Shown in pieces: positions 46,920-59,744 of a stretch of 64,000 nucleotides of DNA. Source of the stretch: Athripsodes cinereus. Its lineage: Eukaryota; Arthropoda; Insecta; Trichoptera; Leptoceridae. Under the pieces are notes generated by a model that did no database searches, was not told where the DNA came from, and was given only the letters and a program-made list of their open reading frames with translations. The position numbers and the translations under genes are program-made. The DNA is taken from positions 13,493,237 through 13,557,236 of the forward strand of contig OX388307.1 of NCBI GenBank assembly GCA_947579605.1, read 5' to 3'. Numbering within the stretch: position 1 is the stretch's first letter; each line of letters starts with the position of its first letter.

Positions 46920-48990
46920 AAAAATTAGAAAAAAGAAAACACGAAAATATCTCGATTGTCAGGCAAGACGTTGGTTTATTTTTTTAGGTATTATTAAATA
47001 AGCACAATTATAAAGTAAATTTTGTTTATTTTCCACCACAAAGACAAACACTTTTTAGGATATCGTAATATTTTAGAATAACGAAATCCTTAATTTAAAA
47101 GTTACTAATTAACATTAATTTCATTACTTACCCACTAATAATCTCTCAGCCCAAATAAACTGTATAGGTATCTACTTACACCTGTATATAAATTCTACTC
47201 CTAACCACAGAACTCTCTGACTTTGTCTCTTTAATTAGAATATTTTCCTTTGATGTCAACAATTACCTGCACAAGATAATTATTGGAGACAAAGTTTCTT
47301 AACTTTGAGGAAATTTACGTACATGCATAACTAATTTAGGAAATATTTAGGTACTAACTGCGGGAAAACAAAAACAATCCACTTTCTACTATTTTAAACC
47401 AGAATAAAGCTTTGATACTTAAAAGCGTTATTAGGTATGTATATATATGTATTTACATAGGTAGGTACTCATGTAATTTATGTGCGTATTGTGACCTCTT
47501 TTTGTCTTTCCTTCGTACACGAAAACTATCAATTTATATAGAACTTCTCATGTTGAAAATCTTACAAAACTGTTTCCAAATGCGTTCCTACCTCTTTCAA
47601 GCCCACTCGAAAACTGTTTAATCGAAAATAATATATTAACTTAAAAGTCACTTACCTTAAAATAAATTAGTTGTCACTAATCTAAAAACGCTAAGAGCAA
47701 CGAAAATTCATAATATCATCATATAACTCAAAAATCATAAATATTATACGTTTGCTTTAAACTGAAACTGAATTTTTCATTTTTTTCATGGTAATATGTA
47801 ACATACAGTCATCTGTTGTACCTACAATTCTTTCTCACACACTTTCCGTAGTAGTAAGATACGAATTATATCAATCGCAAAACAGCTCTAAAACATTTCA
47901 ATTTTTTGTTTTGTATCTACCTCTAGCAATTCAAATTGCCTACCTAAAGTTGTGTACTTAGATACGAGATATAAGAGTAGGTACATACACAATATTTTAT
48001 ATAGGTACGAGTAGGAGAATATGTTACGCTGGGATAAACAGCCACGTAGATATTTCACCTCTAACCTCATTAGCAATTCACTCTACATAACTAGAACAAC
48101 ACAACATGATACCTCTACTGTCACCTCAGTGATAGTGATACCTATCTATTATATATGTACCTACCTATAGGTACATACAACAGTAGTCACCTACAGAGGT
48201 CTACAGTTTTAGTGGGGTAAAGGCTCAATAATTGGCCGCACGTTCTCAATATATCAGAAAATAAGTATTAAAATCTCATATTATTTTCTCAAAATAATTT
48301 TTCTTAAACATTTTTACGTCTATGGGAATGAATATCTGTGAAAAATAATGTAGATACATAAAATCAACCATTACGGGGGTGAATTGACAGAATACCTACT
48401 TCATAATTTATTAGATAACGTGGCACTTGTGGGATATACCTACCTACCGCGAGGTAGTAGTAGATAATTATTTTATTTATAGTCAAATTGACAGCATAAT
48501 CATGTCTTTAAGACAATGTTTCCTTCCAGTAATATTATAATTGCAAAAAATTATCCCATACTTATGATATAAAACTATTGAACTGAAATTCCCCATGTAA
48601 ATATTTAGTACATTTGCATCTGCATTAGCATTTATCCCGTGTGCAAATAGATAATATTATAATAGATAGCATATAGCCATAAGAAATCATGTGTCAATGA
48701 GAGACAGTCATATATTATCGTTATACTTATAGGTATTTATGTATAAACACGTAGTAGGTAGGTAGGTACTAGTATCAAAGTCAAAGTACCTACTTACTAT
48801 ACACGTTATTATTATTATAACTGTCATCCCGTCAGCGGTGATTGAATTATCCAATTACATCCGTATGCTGTCTTGTGTCGATACCTACCTACTATCTATT
48901 TCATTATTGTGCCAACCTATTTCATACAAATATACATAGGTACAAACATTATGAAAGTCACAAGTAAACTTATAGCACATACCAAGTATT
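46920..48990. other. AT-rich intergenic DNA
   Basis: Nothing coding recognised. 48421-48470 has a weak SINE-like remnant (cacttgtgggatatacctac ... gtagtagtag). Confidence 0.45.
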
Positions 48991-49598
48991 TATTAATCGT
49001 CCATGGGTACCTACTCCGGACCAGCGGTTGTCACACTTTTCTAGTTAAGGGCCACACAGGACAATGCGAGGTATTATTGAAGGCAGCAGACTTACGAAGT
49101 TGATAATAATAATAATTATATTTTGTATATACTGTGTTCGCCCAGTTTTGCTTACTCTAATGTTGAAAAATGCATTAGTTCGTACAAAAAAAGTTCGTAA
49201 ATTTAAGAAAAATGTTCATCGATTTCAGAAAAAGTTCATGATTCCCAAATTTCGTATTTTGGAACGATTTTTCAAAAGTGAAAACCTTTACTTTTTTTAG
49301 GTTTCAATTTTCAAAATTTAATAATTATTTCCCTTGCATTCACAATTTCCACCTCCGGGGCCAAATTTTCCAAAAGGTATAGGAATTTGAAATGTTTCGC
49401 GATTTCCCCGGATTTTTCAAAGAATATTTTCCCAGATTCACGAATTCGGTATTTTCCTCGAATTTTCAAAAGTGATGACCGTTTCTTAGGTTTTAAGTTT
49501 CCTATATGAGACCTCTTTCTTTAGTCTCAATTATCACGATGTTATTATCCTTGTATTTAAATTATCTACTCCCTAATTTGACGACCGTTGCTCTAAAG

Positions 49599-50168
49599 CA
49601 GAGGTGGCTAAACTTTCACACGTCGGGAGCTACTTTTTTAACGGAATTATGCTCGAGATCAACTTTTTCCTGCGTACCTATATGTTTAGTAGGTGAGGCC
49701 TAAAGACTCCTTAAACCTAGGTTAATTTTATTTATCGTATGGTCGTGCAAAGTACGAAGGAATTAATTTATTATCGAGTGAATTAATTGGTAATATTCCT
49801 TAACGAAATGTAAAAAAATATTTAAAAATCAGAAAAATTACGTAAAAAACCATACCACTATAAAATATTGATATTATAGACCGAAGATACCTGCTGGAAG
49901 TACATTTCAAGGTGAATTGAAAAAAAACACTGTTTAGTTAACTTCCAATTGACTTTAAAGTAGGTACCTACTTACTTTTCTTATAATCGCCTGAAGATGG
50001 AGTCGAGTCTCCGAATACTAGTAAGCATATTAATAAAGTCAATTGGAAGTTAACTAGGTATATATAAAAAAAATCAATTCACTATACCACTATAGAATTT
50101 TCAGCTATCGACTAGGAATAGTTTGGTGATCGACCGGTCGATCGCAATCGACGCGTTGGCCACCTCTG
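49599..50168. mobile_element. hAT-type MITE (570 bp) with nested inverted repeat
   Basis: Ends cagaggtggctaa / ttggccacctctg; 8-bp duplication ctctaaag (49591-49598) and ctctagag (50169-50176), one mismatch. Within it is a 23-bp perfect inverted repeat (49935-49957 and 50034-50056), probably a second, younger insertion. Confidence 0.85.
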
Positions 50169-51018
50169 CTCTAGAGTAACTGCTTATTTACCTACTATAT
50201 TACTGTTATAATTATTTCTCTTTGAGTAAGTTTGGACTTATTGTAGTTTACTTCTGCTATTGCTGTCTGCCCATCTAGGTATAAACCTACGATTTGCGAA
50301 TAATGATGCATACCCATTTACCGATCAGAATCACCTATTCAACTATGGGAAGTGTGAATTATTTAAATGTTAGCCAATTTAGCATTGATGTGTAAGTAGG
50401 TATGTGCGATTTTGATAACAGATGTACCTACCTACTACCTCTTGAATAGATACTTAGACATCATCAGTTTTATTATGTAGCATTAAACAAGATTGAATAA
50501 GAAATTATAGCGATTGCCCACTTGAGTTTGTTAAGTTATAAATATATTTTTTGGATTGACATAAATAGGTAGGTACTAACTATACATAGGTAGGTACCTA
50601 CTTAAGTCTCAATACTTTATTTATTCTTATTGCACTTGTTAGTAAGAAATTCAGTGGTATGTAATAGATAGTATCAGCAGATGAGTGATTTACTGATTTT
50701 TATGACATAAAAGGTAGTATGCTGAATGTATAAATGCTAAAATCTCAGAGCTTATCTTTATTAGATATGACTCCAAGAAATTAATGTGTAATACATCTAA
50801 TGTAGTCATCACCAACTGAACAACAAGATTATTAGTTGCTGTAACAGAAACAGATATATGATAATACTACCTAGGGTTAGAGTTTCAATATACAGTATAA
50901 GTGGAAGAGCAGTGGTTCAGCAGATCCCACAGCTGACCAATTCTAGTTTAATGATACAAACTACCTCTAACTTAGTTTTCATTAGAATACCAATTTCATT
51001 TTAATTTCTTCTTTTCAG

Positions 51019-51022
51019 CAAA
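51019..51022 (+). promoter_or_regulatory. Splice acceptor 4 nt upstream of the globin ATG
   Basis: ttcttcttttcag ends at 51018, and the start codon follows after caaa. This implies at least one non-coding upstream exon, whose position and the promoter are not identified. Confidence 0.6.
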
Positions 51023-52507
51023 ATGGGTGGAATCATCAGCTACATAATCTGGGGTGGAAATCCAGATGTGGAGAATCCAGAGTCTGGCCTTACAAAACGA
51101 GACATTTACCATGTGCAGCGCTCCTGGAAGAAAGTCACCGCTGACGAAGTTGGCAGTGGAACGGAGTTACTTATTAGGTAATAATCAGTTACATATTTTC
51201 TACTATTTTCATCACCAAATTACCATTTTTGCATCCCTTTTCACTTTTATCATTCATAAAATTCTTTCGTAGTGTTAACAATTTAAAAAAAATACCCTGA
51301 AACCAACACATTTGCAGTCCCCATTCCACTATTCAAAATTCATTGAAGGAAAGACAATAATTTTTTGTTAGTCTTGTCTATTTTTTGATGAAAAATCAAC
51401 AGCAGAAAACTTTAACTTTATTTTGTGCTGTAATATATTAAAACGTGTCACTTTGACGATTTAAAATGATCAGCAAAACACTTTCCAAATTATATCAGAT
51501 TTTATATACTGTATCTATATCTGCTTACACCTATTAAAAGCGGACTTCTTATTTTGCACTTCATTATATGTTTCAGATTTTTTGATGCATTCCCAGAAAA
51601 CAGAATGTTCTTCAGAACATTTAAAGATATGCCACCAGAGGAATTACGGACCAACATACAATTCAACGCCCATGCTCTTAACATCATCAGCACATTGACA
51701 ACTGTTGTTGATAATTTAGATAAGCCTAGTTTAGCGGCAACCATATGCAGAAAAATTGGATCAAATCATCAAGCAAGAAAAATTCAACAAAAACAATTCA
51801 ATGTAAGTAATAGGAGAAACAAAATTTCAAAAACATATTTTATTTCAGAGAATTACATTCCCAGTGCCTATCCAAAGTTTTGTTTGAATGTATGAACAAA
51901 TAGGAGTACCCAACTCTTGTGATATCCAGGTGTCTGATAATCCTTTCAATAGACCATTAAAGGTCATGTGGTCTTGTCTATGGATTTGCTTTTGCTTGGA
52001 GGGCAAACCGTCAGATTGCGCAAATTATCCTTGTAGGATGTTATGCCATAAGAGAAAAAAAGAAAGTCAGACGACAAAATAATAACAAAAAACAACACTG
52101 ACAGTTTTTTTTATTATTAGGTATTCTTTAGGCGTTCCACCTTTGTGATTGTTTTATTTTTGTTCCATTGTTGTCCTCCAAACATTTTTCTGTGACGTCA
52201 TCCTTTAATGGTCTATATATCTATAAAAGTATGAGAAAAACTACCCCAGTCACTGTTAAAGAATATAATTATAGTAAAGAAATATATTTTTTTTTGTACT
52301 TTCTACAGCTGCCAAAAACAGATGAAATAAAAACTTTGCATGATTTTCAATTGCATTAATATTAATGTTTTATATTTCCAGGAGCTAAAAGAAACTTTAG
52401 TAAAGTTGTTTGTAGAAGTGCTGAAATTCAATACCAGTACAATGAACTCATGGGTGAAAGCAGCTACTTTTATGTACAACAACATCTTCACAGAACTCAA
52501 ACAATGA
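51023..52507 (+). CDS. Globin (glob1-like), three coding exons, 168 aa
   Basis: A heme-binding globin, likely involved in intracellular oxygen handling or redox chemistry. Exons are 51023-51177, 51577-51802 and 52382-52507; all introns are GT-AG. The first intron splits an Arg codon in phase 2 (..LLI-R-FFDAF) and the second is phase 0 after KQFN. These are the ancient globin intron positions B12.2 and G7.0. Key residues are distal His84 (FNAHAL, E7), proximal His116 (IGSNHQARK, F8) and a CD1 Phe (about Phe64). The 32-residue E7-F8 spacing is as in neuroglobin-type proteins. The N-terminus MGGIIS fits an N-myristoylation signal (Gly2, Ser6), and WGGNPDVENPESGL is typical of insect globins. Poly(A) signals are at 52600 and 53568, so a long 3' UTR is possible. 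Intron 2 holds a MITE. Coordination state and lipidation are inferred. Confidence 0.93.
51952..52213. mobile_element. TA-MITE copy 1, in globin intron 2
   Basis: Ends gaccattaaagg / cctttaatggtc, flanked by TA on both sides (51950-51951, 52214-52215). Opposite orientation to copies 2 and 3: here the gtcatgtggtcttgtctatg end comes first. Confidence 0.88.
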
Positions 52508-53957
52508 CCAGATTCTGTGGATTCTTAAATGTTCAACAAAAATCTTGAATACATAAGGAGTACACCTTAAATGATTGCAATCTTTAAATTGCATAAAAAA
52601 ATAAATCTGAATATCACAAAAGATAACTATTGTGCACTTATGTTAATATTATTGTTTGATAAATGTGAAAAAGGTAGAAACTGCGGTATAAATAGCTATC
52701 AGTCCTCAAATTTAAGAGTACAATATTTGACACAGCTGTATTTTTCATAAAGTTTTATTAAAACAATCTGATCTGTTTTCATTTGAAAACAAATTGCTTT
52801 TATGACAAATACACTCTGATGATTTAAGAAATAACCAATCTGGATACTGCAATGCAGTAATGACAAAACTACCTATGCGTCAATCAGATCATGATTATTA
52901 TAGTCATACAGCAGTTAATTTCTAAGATGCAATGAGACAAAACAATTTATAATATTTGCATGTAAAAACTATAATGTCTACCTAACAGTAAAAAAATACT
53001 CCAAATATTTGAATGACTACAACTCCAGTGAGAGAAATAAGTCATGCATCTAAAACGGGCTCCTGTGAATTAAGATTGAATATTATTTTAAAATGCTACA
53101 TTTCGATAACAATACTCATTTTGTAGAAAATAGACAACTTACACATGAGGGCTGTTTATCTTAAGTTTTGCTTTTATTATTTTTAATTTTGCATGTTATT
53201 GTATTTTAAGATTATTGTTATATATGTACATGTTGTGGCAAGAGCTGAATGTAGAGTGTTAATTACTATTCATTTCATGTTGTAATACATATTGCATAAA
53301 TTATGCTTGTAAAATTTTGAATAGTCATTCCATCAATATGGATTACCTATTTATCAACAAGTTACAAAAATACAAATACTAATATCCAGTGTTATCTTGA
53401 AACAAAGTGAAATAATTTTAATTGATAAAACTGAAAAGTGTTGGAAGAGAAATATGAGATACTGCTTAATGGTTGTTAATTTCATAGCTTGAATACACAT
53501 GAAATATATTGTAGATTGTAATGGCACAAATTTTTACATACCTCATTTTTTATCACCTTTTTTATGAAATAAATATATTACTGATATCTGTCTTTTAATT
53601 TAACATTTAATGAACTATTTACATCTCAAAACCAAGATCACCTGTATTTTGAAGATACAATTTGAACACCTCTGGCAAGGACATGTTATTTCAACAATTG
53701 TTTATGAAAATTAAAAGAAAAAGTAAAACACATTGCTAAGAGGATGAAATTTGTAAATTAGTATACAGACATAAAGTTTTCATATTGAGACCTTCAAATA
53801 AAACTATCAAAAATGATTGGATCCTATTACATCATAATAGCTGTTATGTAAAATCCTAAAACTAATCTCAGCAAACTCAGTTGGTTTTCGTGGATTCACA
53901 ATTTTTTTTGTTGAAAAGTATGAAGTCATCAAGTGACACTGATTTAAACAAAGAATA
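52508..53957 (+). other. Globin 3' UTR and downstream DNA
   Basis: aataaa at 52600 and 53568 are plausible poly(A) signals. No other gene seen. Confidence 0.5.
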
Positions 53958-54227
53958 GACCATTAAAGGATGACGTCACAGAAAAATCATTGAGGGGCAT
54001 AAGGCATCCCAACACAACAGACGATTACAGTGTAATATTAGGTGGAACGCCTAAAGAATACCTAATAATCAAAAAAACTGTCGGTGTCGATGTTATTATT
54101 TTGTCGTCTGACTTTCTTTTTTTTCTCTTATGGCATAACATCCTACAAGGATAATTTGCGCAATCTGACTGTTTGCCCCTCAAGCAAAAGCAAATCCATA
54201 GACAAGACCACGTGACCTTTAATGGTC
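53958..54227. mobile_element. TA-MITE copy 2
   Basis: gaccattaaaggatgacgtc at the left and gacctttaatggtc at the right, TA on both sides (53956-53957, 54228-54229). Nearly identical to copy 3 at 59077. Confidence 0.88.
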
Positions 54228-54284
54228 TATGAATCGGGTACTTCTGGGAATATGATTTTTTTTAATTAATAGATGAGTTCGTTA

Positions 54285-54435
54285 ATAAACTGGAGGTAGA
54301 GTTTCGGCCTTGTGAACAGGTGCCGACAAAGTTCCCTTTAACGTCACAATCTTTTAGCTTACTATGAAAGGTGTATAAGGTTGTATTTGGGTTTATAAAA
54401 AAACCCAGATATATCTTCTTTTTTTTAAAATAGCT
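54285..54435 (+). mobile_element. tRNA-derived SINE, B-box-deleted copy
   Basis: ggaggtagagtttcggccttgtgaacagg, then aaaggtgtataaggttgtat and aaacccagatatatctt match 59745-59933, but the tRNA-like B-box part is missing. Confidence 0.7.
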
Positions 54436-54699
54436 ATAACACCAGATCCTAACAAAATCACATATATGTTATCTTTTACAACAGCAGACCTTGACTTATT
54501 TTACTTTAGCAACTCTGATAGAAGCCTTTTCCACTCCAAATATGCCAGAAAAGTTTTCTATTAGTAAGCCTTTCTTTGGAGTAACTGTTGCACAAAATAA
54601 CATAATGTTACTTGTTATTAAAGTAAAGGTGAGAACTTACGTGAAATAAAACACATCTTGGGGTTTTAAGTTTTTTTTTATAAAGTCACATTACACTTA

Positions 54700-57467
54700 T
54701 TACTTTACTTCTTTAACTTGGAGACCTGAAACAATGAAAACATAAATATAAACAATCCATCAACTATCAAATCTACAGCCTTATTATAATGAAAAATATT
54801 TTAAAAATCACTGTGTAGTGCAAAAAATAGGAGGATGAAATATTGAGGATACAGTGAGATTTTTTTCTACATCAGTACAACAACATACTGGAGGACATTT
54901 TTATTTAATTAATTTTGAAAGACAACATCCCTGAGTAACAAAGGCAATAATTTTACAAAATAACTGGCAAATGGAACTAACTGTCCAAAAATATATGAAT
55001 ACACAACCCGTAAAATCACTTCGGTATCAGTTTGGTAACATTAACCACACTGATTTTTCTACAATTGACACAAATTTGTCGCCATTTAAATAACCGTTAA
55101 ATAAATTGTTACTGCGGCAACGGCATCATTTTCCCAATTATTTATCCAGGAAATACCACAAGATTATATAAACAAACAAACATACACATACATCTCAAAT
55201 ATCTGTATAAGGATTTACAGCACCCCATGGACAAAAAATAAGGAATAAGAAACAATTAATTTAGTTAACCCAATAATAGAGAAAGTAAGATTAAAATTGT
55301 TTAAGCAAACTGTAGAATTCAATAAATGGAACTCTAAGTTAGTCTTTCAAAATCTTGCTGACTCTGGAGAACATTCCAACACAATTGAACTAACAATAAT
55401 TTCAATCACACAGCTGATAAAACCCTGAACACCTCTGTAAATTTAAAGGTTTATTTACCTGGTGGAAGGGACTGCTTGATCTTCTCTGCCTTTTCCTTAT
55501 CTTTAATAACAAGGGTGTAAAGGAATCTCGAACAGCGAACCTTGAATTTCACATTGTCTGGGTTCTTCTTTATCTTTACAGCTAGAAACAAGAATAAACA
55601 TATAAATAATAAACAATCTTTCTGTGGATTGAGTATGTCATAGTAGTTAATTATTACTGAAATAATAATCTATTTGATTACATTTAGATCACATCCAAGG
55701 TAGGTACTTATAAATCAATCATTAAACCTGCATTCAATAATTTATATTTATTTATACATACATCCATGGCGTGAGCCTTTTACATGTTACAATATACATA
55801 AAAACAAAACATAATTCTCATTCAAAACACAGTTGGAACAAAAACAATATATAACTATTCCTTGTCATAGGAAATGGGCAATAATTTAAAACAATCAATC
55901 TTATGTCCTAACACCACATCCCAAGTGGGGTAGGCAGAGAAAGGCAGAACCCCATTTTAATTTATCTTTTGATACTTCTTTCGTTTCTCCACGTTGTAGC
56001 AATTCCTCATACACACTGATCTCCCTTACCACATGGTTTTCCTTGACATTTGATCCACAGCCAAGTACTTATCAGATGTTTGCACTCTCTCACGCCTCTT
56101 CTTTCAGATAAATACATCCTCTCTGTCATCCTTTCGTCCTCCGTTCCCTCTACATATCCATAGTGTCACAACTTATTTATACGCATTCTATTCACCACAC
56201 TCTTACATTCCTCACTATCATGCAACGATTTACCAACCATTCTTCTCTGTGACTGTATCTCCACATCATAATATATTCTAGTTCATCTCTACAACACATT
56301 CCATTTTTTAAATATCACCTAATTTTATATCCCAATATCTACGATCTCGGAATACATGGTAACTGTTAACGATGGCAAATACATTCAAATATGATTAATA
56401 AATTTCCTCATTAATATTTCTATGATTATTCAGTACTTTAATGGTTTCAGAGAAGACATTGGCATTAAAAATAATTTTATGAATTTCCTATTTATGTTCA
56501 AGTAATTTTACACTTTTCTCCTGAAAAATTATGATTCATCTAAATTTGGTCGAAATTTATTATAAGCATTTTTCTTACACGATGCTGTAGCATAAAATGA
56601 CTCCAGCCCAATCCTAATCTAACCTACAAATCAGTAAAACATAAATATTTCAGTACACTTGTACATGTCCAAACTGTCACAACAACAATATCACTTGTTA
56701 TTCACCCAAGAAATTATATGATAATGAATGATTGTTGATAAATGCACTTTTACATAAAAAAAAAACCAACAGATTACCAACTAATCTAACCTACAAATCA
56801 GTCAAAAAAAAATTACAGTACTTTTGACATGTCAACACATGCAAAAATTCAAATAACTAATTGTGTGCTTAAAAACACATTTGCACTGGATTCTCATTCT
56901 CTAGATAAAATACTACATACCTACACAAAAATAATTCAAAATAATTGAAGTTTAGATGTGTTCTCATAAACTTGATGAATTCCTAATTTTGTGCTTGGAA
57001 AGAATCCACAAATTTCCACTGGATTCTTATTCTCCTGGTAAAATACTATATTCAACTTAATTGACGTAATTACTCAACATAATTGACGTTTTGATAAATT
57101 CATGTTTTTATTAAACAATCCAGCTTTCCTAACTACTAGGGGACCATTGTTCTTCAGGCGAAATACATACCATATATTTAAAAAAAACATGTCAAATCTT
57201 GTCCCAAAGAAGATACAATAATTAAAATAAACAATTCATTGTATCGTTCAGAATGAAAAAAGCTTAAAAAATCCGCAAGACTATGTTCGTTAAACACTAA
57301 CATAACCATAAACATTGGTACTTACATTTGGCGTCCTTCCTTCTCGCCTTCAGGAGGAAATCCTTAATATCTTTAATTTCACGCGGCTGAAAAGATGATG
57401 AATTCATTATTATATTGAAAGCAAAATGAGAATAACGAATTAAGCACAAAAGCCAAAAACTTACCAT
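54700..57467 (-). CDS. RpL38: Ribosomal protein eL38 (L38), four exons, 70 aa
   Basis: A small protein of the cytosolic 60S ribosomal subunit. Exons (minus order): 57465-57467 (only the ATG), 57326-57386, 55459-55581, 54700-54725. All introns are GT-AG, and the summed length is 213 nt including the stop, i.e. 70 residues, the exact family length. The protein starts [20 protein letters not shown], continues [20 protein letters not shown], then [20 protein letters not shown], and ends [10 protein letters not shown]. Reading past the last donor would give a premature ...PPGK stop, so the tiny 26-nt last exon is needed for the conserved tail. Intron 2 is long (55582-57325) and contains a LINE relic. 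Convergent with the globin gene. The sequence just upstream of the ATG includes gttttcag, so the 5' UTR may itself be spliced. Confidence 0.95.
55905..56170 (-). pseudogene. LINE 3' fragment (family L-YPTWD) in RpL38 intron 2
   Basis: The minus strand aligns with 27680-27950: [15 protein letters not shown] at the start, and ctctgcctaccccacttggg followed by atgtggtgttagg at the 3' end, with stops between. Same transcriptional sense as RpL38. Confidence 0.65.
56330..57320 (-). other. Remainder of RpL38 intron 2
   Basis: AT-rich, with internal near-repeats (aatctaacctacaaatcagt at about 56620 and 56785; caaatttgcactggattctca-like at 56878 and 57010). No C/D or H/ACA snoRNA was convincing by eye, although ribosomal-protein introns often host them. 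Confidence 0.35.
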
Positions 57468-57744
57468 CTTCTCGTGTCAGTGACAGATCTGTCGGAAACT
57501 GAAAACAAAATAAATATTGGGTCAATAAAGGAAATCATTATCTGGCAGCTGTAAATTTAAGTAATTGAAATAATAAAAGTCAACAATTTTCAAGGATTAC
57601 TAAGATTATTCGAAATATTGTTTGAAATAAAATTCGATGGAACCTACTATGACAGATGAATTTATCAGAAGGAAGAAATTGCTAGAAGTAAAAAATTAAT
57701 TAGTAAACAGATCTTGCTATATGAAAAAATAGGGAATTAATCAT

Positions 57745-57968
57745 GTAAAGTAGCGTTCACATTTCTTCAAAATCAGTGATCACTCTGGATGATTCTCCAA
57801 AATGAAAAGGTTTGAACAGATGTTTCATCAATGGACTCGTATAAGGACGGGAAACAAATATTCATTCGAATATTTTTTTGGAGAATGCTCCGAATCGTCA
57901 CCGAATGATTGAAGATTGATTAACGTTCGTATCCTACTATCTGAACGCACCCAACAGTGATCACTAGC
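57745..57968. repeat. Degenerate MITE fragment (GTTCAC-ended family)
   Basis: gcgttcacatttcttc ... cactctggatgattctcca matches the left end of 5829-6288; ctgaacgcaccca at the other side recurs at about 60402-60414. Confidence 0.4.
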
Positions 57969-57970
57969 TT

Positions 57971-59715
57971 CTTCTTATTTCTTATTTTGGTTGGCTTTTC
58001 ACCCATTTAGAGTGTTTTCGCCAGGAAACAGTATGAGCTCTTCACAGAGTGTAACCTAAAACTCAAATTGCTTAGACCTACTTACACAAATATATATCTA
58101 GAGAGACCAGATAATCATAGTTTAATTTCATTCAGCTCCAAAAACCTAGTGAGCAGCTTTAATATAGGTCTACTATTCGCCAAAAGATATGGGACGCTTA
58201 CAGGTAGCTGAACCCCCAACCCACGGAGGTGCTTGAGAAAGTCTGGATACCGGTCATTGATTGGACACTGCAAAAAAAACATGATCTAGGTCTTCCACCG
58301 CCCATTCTCAATCGCATTACGGGCTTTCCACCACATTAATTTTAAAAGGGTGTGCTCTCAAACAGGCATGCCCAATACGCATTCGGCAAACGGACGAGGT
58401 CTCAAATTTGTTCAATTTAATGCTGGAGAACCAAGCTTTTTGATTATTTGGGGCTAGATCGCAGCCATAAAATCTGCCTTTAGACCTAGAAGAGGTCTCC
58501 CACCACAGCTGCCATTCCCGATACAATCCATCCTGAGCAAGTGGCAACAAATCGTTAACCGGGATGGTCGAATAGACTTTTCATCCCGTTTCCAGGGCCA
58601 TCTTCGCAAACCTATCTGCCAATTCGTTTCCAGGTATGCCACAATGGCTCGGAATCCAAGCAATTGTGACATCGACTCCTCTATCCCTACACTTGACCAA
58701 ACGTTCCCTATGTAATTTGCAGGCATATGGTGTCATCAGAGTGATTAAATGGTGAGGACTTGACACTCTCCAGGGCGCTCTGACTATCGCTCAGAATTAA
58801 GACCTTCGAGGAAGATGCGTGGGACTACAATATAAAACCGAGCGCCTCTAATATAGCGATGCACTCGGCTGTAAAACCGATACTTCTCTCGGCAATTGGG
58901 ATAGTCTGAATATCTTTTCAGAATCTGAGTAAAAAGCCGCACTAACGTGCAAGGAATCAAGATGTTTAGAACCGTCACTAAAAATCAAGTGATAACATTT
59001 CTAGTGAGACTCAATTGCCGAACAAAACTCCATCGGGGCAAAAGGGCCATTCTCAACTCCCAAAGACAAAAAAATAGACCATTAAAGGATGACGTCACAG
59101 AAAAATCATTGAGGGGCATCAGGCATCCCAACACAACAGACGATTACGGTGTAATATTAGGTGGAACGACTAAAGAATACCTAATAATCAAAAAAACTGT
59201 CAGTGTCGATTTTGTTATTATTTTGTCGTCTGACTTTCTTTTTTTTCTCTTATGGCATAACATCCTACAAAGATAATTTGCGCAATCGACTGTTTGCCCC
59301 CCAAGCAAAAGCAAATCCATAGACAAGACCACGTGACCTTTAATGGTCTATATTTGTCCGCAGTGAAAGGATCTGATGGTCGGCCAAATAAATGGGTAAC
59401 TTATCGTGACTGGGAGTCCTCGCGACCATAGAATGTTACGAGTGGGCACTCACGACAAGGGGTGGGGGATGTTTATTCCTCCAGAAGACCGAAGATTCAC
59501 ACAGCGCATCCAACTTTTGTAATTTTGGAATGAGTGGCTGATTGTGAGTCCTTCAGAATTTTTCCGCGAGAAGCTGTCTACGTAGATGCAAGGGTGGCTC
59601 CCCTGCTTCCACTTGCAGAGCATTTACAGGGGAGGACCTCATCACACCCAAATTAATTCTAAGTCCCTGTGACTGTACACGCTCCAGCTTCAGAAGATTA
59701 TTTTAGGAGGTCGGT
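57971..59715 (-). pseudogene. LINE relic with RNase H, split by TA-MITE copy 3
   Basis: On the minus strand: an RNase H-like segment VTIAWIPSHCGIPGNELADR (about 58625-58685, retaining the His, Gly and GNE.AD motif), then CRMRIGHACLRAHPFKINVVESP and a cysteine-rich end, with a 3' UTR at 57971-58030 (aaagccaaccaaaataag). It is related to the LINE inside the composite TIR elements but not the same copy. Upstream sequence resumes at 59351-59715. Multiple stops and shifts. Confidence 0.8.
59077..59348. mobile_element. TA-MITE copy 3, inserted in the LINE relic
   Basis: gaccattaaaggatgacgtc ... cgtgacctttaatggtc, TA at 59075-59076 and 59349-59350. Same orientation as copy 2. Confidence 0.9.
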
Positions 59716-59744
59716 TCGATGAGAAAGCTAGCTAAGTCTAACAG

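Noticed and set aside
54490..54610. Minus-strand frame ending ...GVEKASIRVAKVK as a terminal exon
   Set aside because: Short, no recognisable family, and no supported partner exon; it lies just downstream of RpL38 and may be 3' flanking DNA.
55582..57325. snoRNA in RpL38 intron 2
   Set aside because: Likely in principle for a ribosomal-protein intron, but I could not find a convincing C/D or H/ACA arrangement by eye.
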